Part shown: piece by piece, positions 17,945 through 26,636 of the stretch | Position numbering within the stretch: the first letter of the stretch is position 1 | Layout of the letters: each line of letters starts with the position of its first letter | NCBI RefSeq assembly: GCF_026537325.1 | Contig: NZ_JAFNMJ010000006.1 | Location: forward strand, 1 to 64,000 | DNA: 64,000 bases | Direction of reading: 5' to 3' | Source of the DNA: Bifidobacterium sp. B4142 | GTDB lineage: Bacteria; Actinomycetota; Actinomycetes; Actinomycetales; Bifidobacteriaceae | Notes under the pieces: generated by a model | The model's database searches: none | Told to the model about the DNA's origin: nothing | Seen by the model: the letters and a program-made list of their open reading frames with translations, nothing else | Translations under genes and position numbers: made by a program

Positions 17945-19912
17945 ATGAACGGCAATCGTGGTTCGCATATGCCAGGGGAAGGGCATCACATAGGGGGCCA
18001 TATGCTGAAAAGCCGCAAATCGGCCATTCTGCTTGTCGCCCTGGCTGTGATTATGGGTTTGTCATTCGTGGCGCCAAAGACGGTCGCCGCTCAAGAAGCG
18101 GGGCAAAAATCTCATTCTGCAGGCGGAAGCGGGCAAATCGTCAATGACCGTTTCTGGAATGACGCCGACGGCAATCCGATGTATATGCAAGGCGGAGGAA
18201 TCTTCGATTTCCCGGATCCTGCCACGGGGAGGGTCTCTCACTTTTGGTATGGTGTTCACTTTTCACAGGCGGAAACTTACCGTCATGACCCTACCCATGC
18301 GCTCACCGGCAATGACTTCATTTCAGTGGATGTCTACAAATCCGAGAATCTGTCCGACTGGCGCTATCAAGGCGTGGCTTTGGACAGAGCACAGGCCGAT
18401 GCCTTCTCCGGTGATTTCGGTGGCCGCCGTGCGGGTTGGGTGTGCAGAACGGGGGTTGCCTATATCCCCGAGCTGCAAACCTATGCCATGCTCATCCAGC
18501 ATGAGATGCCTATTGATGCCACTGGTCGCGATTTCGACAAAAAGGTGCTGATCGCTACGGCCCATTCACCTGCTGGCCCGTTCAAAGCCCAGAGGCGTAT
18601 CGACATGCGCGATTACGGACTGGGCACCAGCAATACCGGGGACCAAAGCGTCTTCCAGGATGAGGACGGCACAGGTTATCTGATCTATTCCTATGGCCGT
18701 GGCCGCGGCAGTGTCTGGGCAGCCAGAATAGGCGCCAGAAACGGCCGGGTGGATTTGCTGGAGCCTACCAAGCTCTACCAGGGTTTTGGGCGTGAAGGCA
18801 ATGCGCTTTTCAAGCACGCTGGCCGGTATTATCTTGCTGGCTCCGATCTGTTCGGGTGGGATGCTTCCCGAATTCATTTCCAGGTTGCAGATCACCTTTT
18901 CGGCCCGTATCAGCCCGTCAATCAGACGGTGATCATGGATGGCAGCCGAGCAGATTTCGGCCATATCACCCAGACTGGTTTTTACTACACCTTGCGTGGC
19001 AGCAGAGCGGAGACCGTCATCCACTGCGGCGACCGATGGGCTGACTTCGCAGGCAACGGACTTGGCTACAACCAGTGGAATCCGCTGAGCTTCGATGATG
19101 TCGGCACGCCCCGCTTCAATTCCATGAGCCAGTGGAGGCTGGATGCGGATACCGGCCTTTGGTCGGTTGGCGAGGCCAATGACTACGTGCTCAATGGGTC
19201 CTTCGAAGCGGACAGGATTTCGGTAGGCGAGCACGGGTATCGGGATAAGGATGGCCAGGTGATTGGCGATATCGCCGGATGGCGGCGTGTCAATCCGGAT
19301 GCTGTGGCCAACGTAGCCGATGCCTATGGGCGAGTGGGCGACTTCGACCTGCGGTTCGCTCCCGGGAGATCCCGCGACGCCTCCATTGTCCAGGATCTTA
19401 ATGCACCGGGACATGTTCCCCTGCACGCGGGCCGCTACCTTCTGAAACTCTCCTATATGAATCCCAAAGGCATGGATCGGGCCAGGATCGCAATCGAATC
19501 CGGTGGGAGAACCTCTGAAATCGACCTGGCTGACTCTACTGGCACAGGCTGGAGGCAGGCCTCCTTGCCGGTCGAACTGGTTGGCGGCCAGACCAGGATC
19601 GCTGTCGAGGCTTCCGGCAGGTCGGGCCAGACCCTTCATGTGGACGACGTGTCTCTGACAGATGCGCCTGACAAGGGGGCTGAAAGCAATGGTGAAATCA
19701 ATCAGGGCGCAAATGTGCTTCCGGCGGTCCATGCAGGAGGAGGGGCCGTCTCCGTTCGTCTTGGCGTCGAGAGCGCGGTTTCATCCCATGCATTGGCTGC
19801 CGGGGGCATCGCCGCCGGCAGCATTCCGATCTTCGCGGCCGGCTGTGTGGCGGCGGGCGTTCTGTTGATGGCTGTAGCCGGGCGTGGGCGGCGTCTTCTT
19901 GCGCTGAATTGA
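17945..19912 (+). CDS. secreted, membrane-anchored GH43-like glycosidase (possible exo-beta-1,3-galactanase)
   Basis: The 655-residue protein has a signal peptide (cut near residue 49), a catalytic domain at about 60-400 resembling GH43 subfamily 24 (GGGIFDF...WYG, YKSENLSDWRYQGVAL, QDEDGTGYLIYSYG), a beta-sandwich region near 415-560 that looks like a carbohydrate-binding module (NGSFEADRISVG, VDDVSLTD), and a C-terminal membrane span with a basic tail. GH43_24 enzymes release galactose from beta-1,3-galactan of arabinogalactan. The subfamily is judged from memory of motifs. The ATG at 17945 follows AGGGAGG by six bases. An ABC importer and a GH42 beta-galactosidase follow under the same operator type. 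Confidence 0.75.
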   Translation: MNGNRGSHMPGEGHHIGGHMLKSRKSAILLVALAVIMGLSFVAPKTVAAQEAGQKSHSAGGSGQIVNDRFWNDADGNPMYMQGGGIFDFPDPATGRVSHFWYGVHFSQAETYRHDPTHALTGNDFISVDVYKSENLSDWRYQGVALDRAQADAFSGDFGGRRAGWVCRTGVAYIPELQTYAMLIQHEMPIDATGRDFDKKVLIATAHSPAGPFKAQRRIDMRDYGLGTSNTGDQSVFQDEDGTGYLIYSYGRGRGSVWAARIGARNGRVDLLEPTKLYQGFGREGNALFKHAGRYYLAGSDLFGWDASRIHFQVADHLFGPYQPVNQTVIMDGSRADFGHITQTGFYYTLRGSRAETVIHCGDRWADFAGNGLGYNQWNPLSFDDVGTPRFNSMSQWRLDADTGLWSVGEANDYVLNGSFEADRISVGEHGYRDKDGQVIGDIAGWRRVNPDAVANVADAYGRVGDFDLRFAPGRSRDASIVQDLNAPGHVPLHAGRYLLKLSYMNPKGMDRARIAIESGGRTSEIDLADSTGTGWRQASLPVELVGGQTRIAVEASGRSGQTLHVDDVSLTDAPDKGAESNGEINQGANVLPAVHAGGGAVSVRLGVESAVSSHALAAGGIAAGSIPIFAAGCVAAGVLLMAVAGRGRRLLALN

Positions 19913-19936
19913 CAATCCATGGCTAAGGGTTACACT
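19909..19936 (+). promoter_or_regulatory. promoter of the sugar ABC transporter genes
   Basis: Consensus TTGACA at 19909-19914 (overlapping the end of the GH43 gene), 16 bp spacer, TACACT at 19931-19936. Predicted start of transcription is near 19943. Confidence 0.65.
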
Positions 19937-19946
19937 GAATACCACG

Positions 19947-19966
19947 TTGGTACACAGTTGTATCAA
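19947..19966 (+). promoter_or_regulatory. LacI-type operator, copy 2
   Basis: TTGGTACACAGTTGTATCAA, identical to the site at 17861 except for one base. It begins 11 bp after the -10 box, as in copy 1, and so overlaps the start of the transcript. Confidence 0.75.
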
Positions 19967-20034
19967 CGATCGGAAGGAGTGGGGCGTCAAAACCTTATCA
20001 AGGACGTGGTTTTTCAAACATCGAAAGGTTCATC

Positions 20035-21360
20035 ATGCATTCTGCACGGAAACTCATGACCATGGGCATCACCGTGGTCGCCCTGGCTTCGTTCGCTGCC
20101 TGTGGAAGCAGCGGCTCCGGATCAACATCGAAGCCGGCGGACGCCAGCAAGGCATCGGGGCGCATAGTCTTTTGGGGCTGGGGCAATGGCATCAAGGAGA
20201 CCATTGCCGCCTTTGAAAAAGCCAATCCCGGCATCACCGTGAAGTACAACAACACCGGCACTGCTGGTGACACCCAGGTGGCCTTGTCCAATGCGGTCGC
20301 TGCAGGCAAGGGCATCCCCGACGTCACCATGCTGGAGGATCCTACCGTCCAGCAGTTTGCCATTGAAGACAACCTGGAGGATCTGTCGGGGTATGGGGCC
20401 GACAAGTTCGCTGACGACTTCACCCCGGGGCCATGGAACAAGGTCCAGTACGACGGGAAACCCTATGCGCTGCCCATTGATGCCGGTCCCGAGGTTTTCT
20501 TCTACAACAAGGCGGTCTTCGACAAGGCCGGCATCCCCGATCCTCCTAAGACCTGGGATGAGTACTATCAGGATGCCAAGAAGATCCGAGCCGCAGGTTC
20601 CTACATCACCAACAACGCCGGTGACAAGAATGCCTATCAGCCTTTTACTGCACAGGCCTGGCAGGCCGGGGCGCATCCTTGGAAGGTCGATGGGGACAAG
20701 ATCACCATCAACATGACCAAGGACCCCGGCATGAAGCGGTATATCGACTTTCAGCAAAAGCTGATCGACGAAGACCTGCTCGATACCAAGACCGCCAACT
20801 GGTCCGATGACTGGAACAGGGCGCTTAATGATGGGTCGGTGGCCTCGCTGACCATCGGCGCCTGGATGCCCACCAATCTGGAGTCCGGCGCACCCGACCA
20901 GAAGGGCAACTGGAGGGTCGCGCCCCTGCCGCAGTGGGAAGAAGGGGGCAGCGTGTCCGCCGAGGACGGGGGCTCGGCTCTTGTTGTGCCCAAGAAGGCC
21001 AAGAACAAGGCGGCAGCCTGGAAGTTCGCAGAATATCTGACACACGGCAAGGGAGCCCAGGTCATGGCTGACCAGGGCAGTTTCCCCTCTCTGAAACGCA
21101 TCCTGAGCTCAGCTGAATTCACCAGCAAGAAGAATGAGTACTTCGGAGGCCAGGAGGTCAACAAGGTCCTGACCGAGGCAGCCAACCTCAAAGTCTCCAA
21201 ATTCCAGTATCTGCCCTACAACCCCTTCGCCCAGTCGACCTACGGGGATTCCATCGGCAAGGCCTACATGAAGCAGACCAGTCTGGAGAAGGCTTTCGAG
21301 AACTATCAGCAGAAGCTGGTGGATCATGGCAACCAGCAGGGGTACCAGGTCAACAAGTGA
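20035..21360 (+). CDS. sugar ABC transporter, solute-binding lipoprotein
   Basis: The 441-residue protein is a family 1 extracellular solute-binding protein. A lipoprotein signal peptide ends in SFAAC with the lipidated Cys23, followed by a Gly/Ser linker. The mature part has IVFWGWGNGIKETIAAFEKANPGI at its start and KNKAAAWKFAEYLTHGKGAQ late in the chain, both typical of oligosaccharide binders. A GAAAGG site precedes the ATG. Two permease genes follow; no ATPase gene is present, so a shared MsmK-type ATPase elsewhere is expected. Substrate galactan-derived oligosaccharides is inferred from GH43 and GH42 neighbours. Confidence 0.93.
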   Translation: MHSARKLMTMGITVVALASFAACGSSGSGSTSKPADASKASGRIVFWGWGNGIKETIAAFEKANPGITVKYNNTGTAGDTQVALSNAVAAGKGIPDVTMLEDPTVQQFAIEDNLEDLSGYGADKFADDFTPGPWNKVQYDGKPYALPIDAGPEVFFYNKAVFDKAGIPDPPKTWDEYYQDAKKIRAAGSYITNNAGDKNAYQPFTAQAWQAGAHPWKVDGDKITINMTKDPGMKRYIDFQQKLIDEDLLDTKTANWSDDWNRALNDGSVASLTIGAWMPTNLESGAPDQKGNWRVAPLPQWEEGGSVSAEDGGSALVVPKKAKNKAAAWKFAEYLTHGKGAQVMADQGSFPSLKRILSSAEFTSKKNEYFGGQEVNKVLTEAANLKVSKFQYLPYNPFAQSTYGDSIGKAYMKQTSLEKAFENYQQKLVDHGNQQGYQVNK

Positions 21361-21368
21361 ATGATGAA

Positions 21369-21394
21369 GGAGACGGCCGATCAGGGCCGTCTCC
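21369..21394 (+). promoter_or_regulatory. hairpin between binding-protein and permease genes
   Basis: GGAGACGGCC and GGCCGTCTCC form a perfect 10-bp stem with a 6-base loop, 8 bp after the binding-protein stop and without a T-run. Such hairpins protect the upstream message from 3' decay or attenuate transcription, giving more binding protein than permease. Confidence 0.7.
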
Positions 21395-21424
21395 GGACGG
21401 CTACAGGAGAGAAGGGCAGGCATT

Positions 21425-22387
21425 ATGAGTGAAGCCGAAGGTTCGTCTGCGCGGGTTCTGGCCCCTGTGCGGGATCAAGGCCCTGGCGAAACCGGCGGGG
21501 GCCGCACTGGGGAGCGGCCCCGCAGACCAGATTGGCGTGGATGGAAGTTCATGGGGCCCTTTGTTGTGGTCTTCGTGTTCGTTTTCGTTCTGCCGGTGCT
21601 CTATGCCATCTACCTGAGTCTGTACGAGAAGCGCATGATCGGAGGGAACGTCTTTGTAGGCCTGGCCAATTACGCCAGGCTGCTCAAGGATGGGCAGTTC
21701 TGGTCATCAGTGGGCCGTGTGGCCCTCTTCACTGTGGTCCAGGTGCCCATCATGCTCCTTCTGGCGGCATTGATGGCGCTGGCTCTGGACTCGCTCAAGC
21801 TGCACGGCACGCGCTTCTTCAGGATCACCACCTTCCTGCCCTACGCAGTGCCCGCCGTGGTGGCGGCTTTGATGTGGGGGTTCATCTACGGCACCAAGTA
21901 CGGAATGGTAGGTTCCTTGAATCAATGGCTGGGCACGCATATCGACGTTCTGCAGCCCAGCGTGCTCCTGGCCGCCATAGGCAACATCAACACCTGGGAG
22001 TTCACGGGCTACAACATGCTGATTTTCTATTCCTCGCTGTCGACTGTGCCGCACTCGCTCTATGAGGCGGCGGCTATTGACGGAGCCTCGGAGTGGCAGA
22101 TCGTGCGCAGCATCAAGGTTCCCGAGCTCAAGAGCTCCCTGGTCATCACGGTCATCTTCAGCATCATCGGCAGTTTCCAGCTCTTCAATGAGCCCTCGGT
22201 GCTGCAGACCATGGTCCCAGGCAATGCGATTACCACCTATTACACCCCCAACATGTATGCCTACAACCTGAGCTTCATGGGCGGTCAGAGCAACTATGCG
22301 GCGGCCTTGGCCATCGTCATGGCCATCATCACCATGGTCGCTGCCTACGCCGTCCAGCTCAGGGGCATGAAGGAGCAGATGCAATGA
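21425..22387 (+). CDS. sugar ABC transporter permease (MalF type)
   Basis: The 320-residue protein has an Arg/Gly-rich cytosolic start and six predicted membrane segments. The ATPase-docking EAA motif is seen as YEAAAIDGASEWQIVRSIKV near residue 212. It belongs to the MalF/UgpA type of carbohydrate uptake transporter permeases. Its last four bases overlap the start of the second permease (ATGA), so the two are translationally coupled. It acts with the binding protein at 20035. Confidence 0.92.
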   Translation: MSEAEGSSARVLAPVRDQGPGETGGGRTGERPRRPDWRGWKFMGPFVVVFVFVFVLPVLYAIYLSLYEKRMIGGNVFVGLANYARLLKDGQFWSSVGRVALFTVVQVPIMLLLAALMALALDSLKLHGTRFFRITTFLPYAVPAVVAALMWGFIYGTKYGMVGSLNQWLGTHIDVLQPSVLLAAIGNINTWEFTGYNMLIFYSSLSTVPHSLYEAAAIDGASEWQIVRSIKVPELKSSLVITVIFSIIGSFQLFNEPSVLQTMVPGNAITTYYTPNMYAYNLSFMGGQSNYAAALAIVMAIITMVAAYAVQLRGMKEQMQ

Positions 22388-23352
22388 GCACGGTTGATTC
22401 CACGGCTGTCGACGGGGCCAAGGCTGAACGTATGCGCGCCCGACGCGTCGCCCGGGATGAGCGTGCGGAACGCCAAAGGGCAGCTCGAACAGGATTCTCC
22501 AATCCGGACAATCCGCGGCGCAGCTGGCCGTTGACCCTTGCCGCGGGGATCTTCGCCCTCTACTGCCTGTTTCCCCTGATCTGGCTGGTCATCAATGCCA
22601 CCAAGACCCAGTCGGATTTCATCGGCACCTTCGGTTTGGCCTTTGGGCACAAGTTCGCCCTTTGGGACAATCTGCGCGAGGTGTTCACCTATGAAGGAGG
22701 AATCTTCGGGCGCTGGTTGCTCAATACCCTGCTCTACGTGGTTGTGGGAGCCGGTGGCGCCACCCTACTGGCTGTGCTGGGTGGATATGCCCTGGCTAAG
22801 TTCCGCTTTCCCGGCCGTCGCCTCGTCTTTGCTGTAGTCATCGGAGCCATCAGCGTGCCAGGCATCGCTCTTGCTGTGCCTCAGTTCCTGCTCTTTGCCA
22901 AGATCGGACTGACTGATACGCCTTGGGCCATGATCATCCCCAGTCTGATCTCGCCCTTCGGCCTATACCTGATGTGGATCTTTTCCGACCAGGCAGTGCC
23001 TACTGAGCTGCTGGAAGCAGCCCGAGTCGACGGGGCCGGGGAATTCCGCACTTTCTGGCAGATCAGTCTGCCTCTGCTGGCCCCCGGCATCGTGACTACG
23101 GCGCTTTTCACTATCGTGGCCACTTGGAACAACTATTTCCTGCCTCTGATCATGCTCAAAGATTCCAATTGGTATCCGCTGACGATCGGGCTCAACAATT
23201 GGAAGGACCAGGCGTCGACCGCTGGTGCCCATGCCATTCAGAACCTGGTGGTGACCGGCAGCCTTGTCACCATCATCCCCATCGTCGTCGCTTTCCTGCT
23301 GTTGCAGAAATACTGGCAGTCCGGTTTGGCTGCCGGCGCTGTCAAGGAGTAG
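22384..23352 (+). CDS. sugar ABC transporter permease (MalG type)
   Basis: The 322-residue protein has a basic, Ala/Arg-rich N-terminus of about 45 residues, six predicted membrane segments and the EAA motif LEAARVDGAGEFRTFWQISL near residue 211. It is the MalG/UgpE-type partner of the preceding permease, with which it overlaps by four bases. The GH42 gene follows after 25 bp, in the same presumed operon. Confidence 0.92.
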   Translation: MSTVDSTAVDGAKAERMRARRVARDERAERQRAARTGFSNPDNPRRSWPLTLAAGIFALYCLFPLIWLVINATKTQSDFIGTFGLAFGHKFALWDNLREVFTYEGGIFGRWLLNTLLYVVVGAGGATLLAVLGGYALAKFRFPGRRLVFAVVIGAISVPGIALAVPQFLLFAKIGLTDTPWAMIIPSLISPFGLYLMWIFSDQAVPTELLEAARVDGAGEFRTFWQISLPLLAPGIVTTALFTIVATWNNYFLPLIMLKDSNWYPLTIGLNNWKDQASTAGAHAIQNLVVTGSLVTIIPIVVAFLLLQKYWQSGLAAGAVKE

Positions 23353-23377
23353 CGGGAAGGCGCAGACGGGATCAGAC

Positions 23378-25528
23378 ATGAGCAGAACGGACTATCATGA
23401 CCGTCGGCAGCCCCAACAGTACAGACCTTACCGATGGCCGAAAGGCCTCGACGGTCATTCAGGGGAGATCTGGTTCGGTGGGGATTACAACCCGGACCAA
23501 TGGCCGGAGCGGGCATGGACCGAAGATGTCGCGTTGATGAAGCGGGCTGGCGTCACCATGGTGGCACTGGGCATTTTCTCATGGGCGCGTCTGGAGCCAA
23601 GCGACGGAGTCTGGGATTTCGGATGGCTGGATCGGGCGGTGGCTTTACTAGGTGAAGCCGGTATCGCAGTGGACATGGCTTCGGCTACAGCTACGGCTCC
23701 GTACTGGCTTTATCAGGCACATCCTGAGGTGTTGCCCGTGAAGGCGGACGGAACCCTGGTCCATCCTGGTGCTCGACAATCCTGGAGGCCCACCTCATCT
23801 GTTTTTCGGCGCTATGCCCTCCGCCTTTGCAGGGTCATGGGAGAGCATTTCCGCGACAATCCGACTGTGGTCGCCTGGCATGTCGGCAATGAATATGGAT
23901 GGAACAACGCAACCGACTACTCGCAGGATGCTTTGAAGGCCTTCCAAGGCTGGTGCCGCCGGCGCTATGGCAGCATCGAGGAGCTTAACCAAGCCTGGGG
24001 CAACGATTTCTGGTCCCAACGTCTGCAGAACTTCGATCAGGTTCCCCTGCCTGAACATGCCGGCGTGCGTGATGCCTTTATCAATCCAGCACTGCGTCTG
24101 GATTTTCGTAGATTCTGCTCAGATGCGCTGATGGATTTTTTCTGTGCCGAACGCGATCAGTTGCAGGAGCTCACGCCTGATAAACCCTTGACGACCAATT
24201 TCATGGTCTCTACAGACCAATGTGTCCTTGATTATGAGCGTTGGTCCCACCAGGTCGATTTCGTGGCCAATGACCACTATTTCGCTCATGGCCCCGGACA
24301 CCTGGATGAGCTCCTCTGCTCGGATTCCCTGGTGGACGCCTATGCTCAACGGCATCCTTGGTGTCTGATGGAGCATTCCACATCAGCCGTCAATTGGCGC
24401 ATTTTCAATGCTTCCAAGCGTCGAGGCGAACTGATCCGGGACGCTCTGGCCCACGTAGCTATGGGGGCGGATGCAGTCAACTTCTTCCAATGGCGGCAGT
24501 CCGCCTTCGGAGCAGAGGCCTTCCACTCGGCCATGGTCCCTCATGCAGGGCCGGATTCGGCAATTTATACTCAGGTTGCTGCTTTGGGAGACATTCTGCA
24601 CAGGCTCTCCGGGAGTGGACTGGCCGGGACCCAATTGGAGCCCTCGCCTATTGCTCTGCTTTTCGATGCCGACTGCCAGTGGTCTATGGCTGATTCGACT
24701 CTGCCCGATTGTTCTCTGGATCATTGGCAGCAGGTCTATATCTGGTATCAAGCCTTGCTTGACGTCGGGCTCAGAGCGGACGTAATGCCGCTGAAAGGGC
24801 AGTGGGAGCGCTATGACGTCGTGGTGTTGCCCGCCCTGATCCTGCTGGACCAGAGGCAAGCCGGCCGTCTGCGAGACTACGTGAGCGAGGGCGGCCGTCT
24901 GGTGGTGGACTTCGCCAGTGGCATTATGGACGGCCATATGCACGTCGGTCTGGGTGGGTATCCTGCGGTTTTGCGTGATTTGACAGGTATCGCTTCCCAG
25001 GAGATGATCGCCTTGGGCACGAGAGGCCAAGGCGGTGGATCCATCCTGGTATCAGAGGGCATTGAGGGCAATATATGGGTCAACGATCCCTTGAGCATAG
25101 AGGATTCGGTAAGGGTGCTGGCTCGTTACCATGGGCGTCGTTCCTATGACCTCGACATGGCCGGAAAACCTGCGGCGACCATCCATGGATACGGTCAGGG
25201 CCGGGTTCTCTATCTCGGGACTGGTTTCACCAAGGAATCGCTGGTCTCGGTGATCAATCGGATCTTTCCTCCTGATTTTCTCACTGGCGCGGCAGGGGCA
25301 GGGTTGCATAACGGACGTGATGGCGACCCGCGGTTGGTGCACCTGATCAGGTCCGGGCCACAGGGCTGTTATCATTTCTATTTCAACCGGGGGTCGACAG
25401 TTGTCAGAGATGTGTCCACCATGGGTGAGGCTTTGGTAGTTCAACGAGCGACCCGGTCCAATGGAGGCGGTTTATCCGGTAATCAGTACACTATAGGAGT
25501 GCATGGTGTGGTGATCACCCGTCAATAG
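23378..25528 (+). CDS. GH42 beta-galactosidase
   Basis: Intracellular enzyme (no signal peptide) that removes terminal beta-galactose. The 716-residue length fits GH42. It shows GGDYNPDQWPERAWTEDVAL near the N-terminus, the acid/base Glu172 in WHVGNEYGW and the nucleophile Glu332 in LMEHSTSAVNW, followed by the trimerisation domain with LPALILLD. The ATG at 23378 fits the usual N-terminus; the frame is open further 5' but that part overlaps the permease gene. Its place after the importer suggests it acts on imported galacto-oligosaccharides. Confidence 0.94.
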   Translation: MSRTDYHDRRQPQQYRPYRWPKGLDGHSGEIWFGGDYNPDQWPERAWTEDVALMKRAGVTMVALGIFSWARLEPSDGVWDFGWLDRAVALLGEAGIAVDMASATATAPYWLYQAHPEVLPVKADGTLVHPGARQSWRPTSSVFRRYALRLCRVMGEHFRDNPTVVAWHVGNEYGWNNATDYSQDALKAFQGWCRRRYGSIEELNQAWGNDFWSQRLQNFDQVPLPEHAGVRDAFINPALRLDFRRFCSDALMDFFCAERDQLQELTPDKPLTTNFMVSTDQCVLDYERWSHQVDFVANDHYFAHGPGHLDELLCSDSLVDAYAQRHPWCLMEHSTSAVNWRIFNASKRRGELIRDALAHVAMGADAVNFFQWRQSAFGAEAFHSAMVPHAGPDSAIYTQVAALGDILHRLSGSGLAGTQLEPSPIALLFDADCQWSMADSTLPDCSLDHWQQVYIWYQALLDVGLRADVMPLKGQWERYDVVVLPALILLDQRQAGRLRDYVSEGGRLVVDFASGIMDGHMHVGLGGYPAVLRDLTGIASQEMIALGTRGQGGGSILVSEGIEGNIWVNDPLSIEDSVRVLARYHGRRSYDLDMAGKPAATIHGYGQGRVLYLGTGFTKESLVSVINRIFPPDFLTGAAGAGLHNGRDGDPRLVHLIRSGPQGCYHFYFNRGSTVVRDVSTMGEALVVQRATRSNGGGLSGNQYTIGVHGVVITRQ

Positions 25529-25577
25529 ATCTGATTGCCATAGTGCCTTGGAGGTTGCTGCATTCTAGGGGGTGCCT

Positions 25578-26636
25578 ATGGCTACGGATGAAGGACGTCC
25601 AGGTAAACGGATCACCTTGCGCGAGGTGGCCAGCAAGGCGGGTGTCTCGCTGAAGACCGCGTCCAATGTGATCAATGGCAATGGCCGTATGTCAAATGCG
25701 ACCCGTGCGCGTGTGCAGCAGGTGATTGACGAATCGGGATACAAGGTCAATGCCGCGGCCCGCAATTTGCATCGAAACAAAACCGGTATCATTACGCTGG
25801 CCGTGCCTTCGCTGACACCTCCCTATCTGGCTGAATTGGCTAATAGGGTCATCGACAGCGCTCGCCTGCGGGACTATGCAGTATATGTCAGCACATATGC
25901 CGAGGGGTCCGCCAAGGGTGCGCATGAGATTTTGGCATCCTTTAATAGCACTATCAGCGACGGCATAATCCTTTCTATGTCGGAGCTTGAACGATTTGCC
26001 GTGGAGGACCTGAATGTACGCTATCCCCTGGTTTGCGTGGGTGCGCGGACCACCCATGGGGTGGCGGATCATGTCATGGTCGACGATGCCGAGGCAGCTC
26101 GGATGGCTGCAGAGTATCTATTTGATCGGTCGGTGCGTTCGTTGGCGGTCATCGGTCTGCATGCGCCGCTTGACCGGAATCAGTTGGAGGCTGCAGTCGA
26201 AGGCAATGCCGAGTTAAGGATGAAAGGCGTGCTTAAAGCGGTTCATGCCAGGGGGCTCCAGCTGGATGATCGGCTTCTGGGCGTTACCGGTTATGACTGG
26301 ACCTTGGGCAGCGGGTATCTGGCCATGCAAAGGATATTAGAGGCGGGGATGCCGTTCGATGGGGTGGTTGCTCTCAATGATCAGCTGGCTATCGGCGCCC
26401 TGTCAGCTCTGACTGCTTACGGCAGAGCCGTGCCCGACCAGGTTCAGCTCGTCGGGTTCGACAACATCGAAGAGTCGGCCTATCTGCAGACTCCGCTCAC
26501 TACCATGGATTCATGCTTGGGGTGGATCTCGCGGACCTGTGTTGACCGCGTCCTAGGACGTATTGGGGGCAGAGCTACGGTTCCCCAGGATCTTGTCATA
26601 GGATCGCGGGTCATAGCCCGCAAAACCACCCGGTAA
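25578..26636 (+). CDS. LacI-family regulator of the galactoside locus
   Basis: The 352-residue protein has a LacI helix-turn-helix (about residues 12-35, ITLREVASKAGVSLKTASNV) and hinge, then a sugar-binding core ending VGFDNIEESAYLQTPLTTMD. In the HTH the usual TVSR is TASN, a variant seen in other members. AGGGGG lies five bases before the ATG at 25578. It is 49 bp after the GH42 gene on the same strand. The two TTGATACA-type palindromes at 17861 and 19947 are its probable targets (inference). It converges with the MFS gene, whose stop codon abuts its own. Confidence 0.9.
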   Translation: MATDEGRPGKRITLREVASKAGVSLKTASNVINGNGRMSNATRARVQQVIDESGYKVNAAARNLHRNKTGIITLAVPSLTPPYLAELANRVIDSARLRDYAVYVSTYAEGSAKGAHEILASFNSTISDGIILSMSELERFAVEDLNVRYPLVCVGARTTHGVADHVMVDDAEAARMAAEYLFDRSVRSLAVIGLHAPLDRNQLEAAVEGNAELRMKGVLKAVHARGLQLDDRLLGVTGYDWTLGSGYLAMQRILEAGMPFDGVVALNDQLAIGALSALTAYGRAVPDQVQLVGFDNIEESAYLQTPLTTMDSCLGWISRTCVDRVLGRIGGRATVPQDLVIGSRVIARKTTR

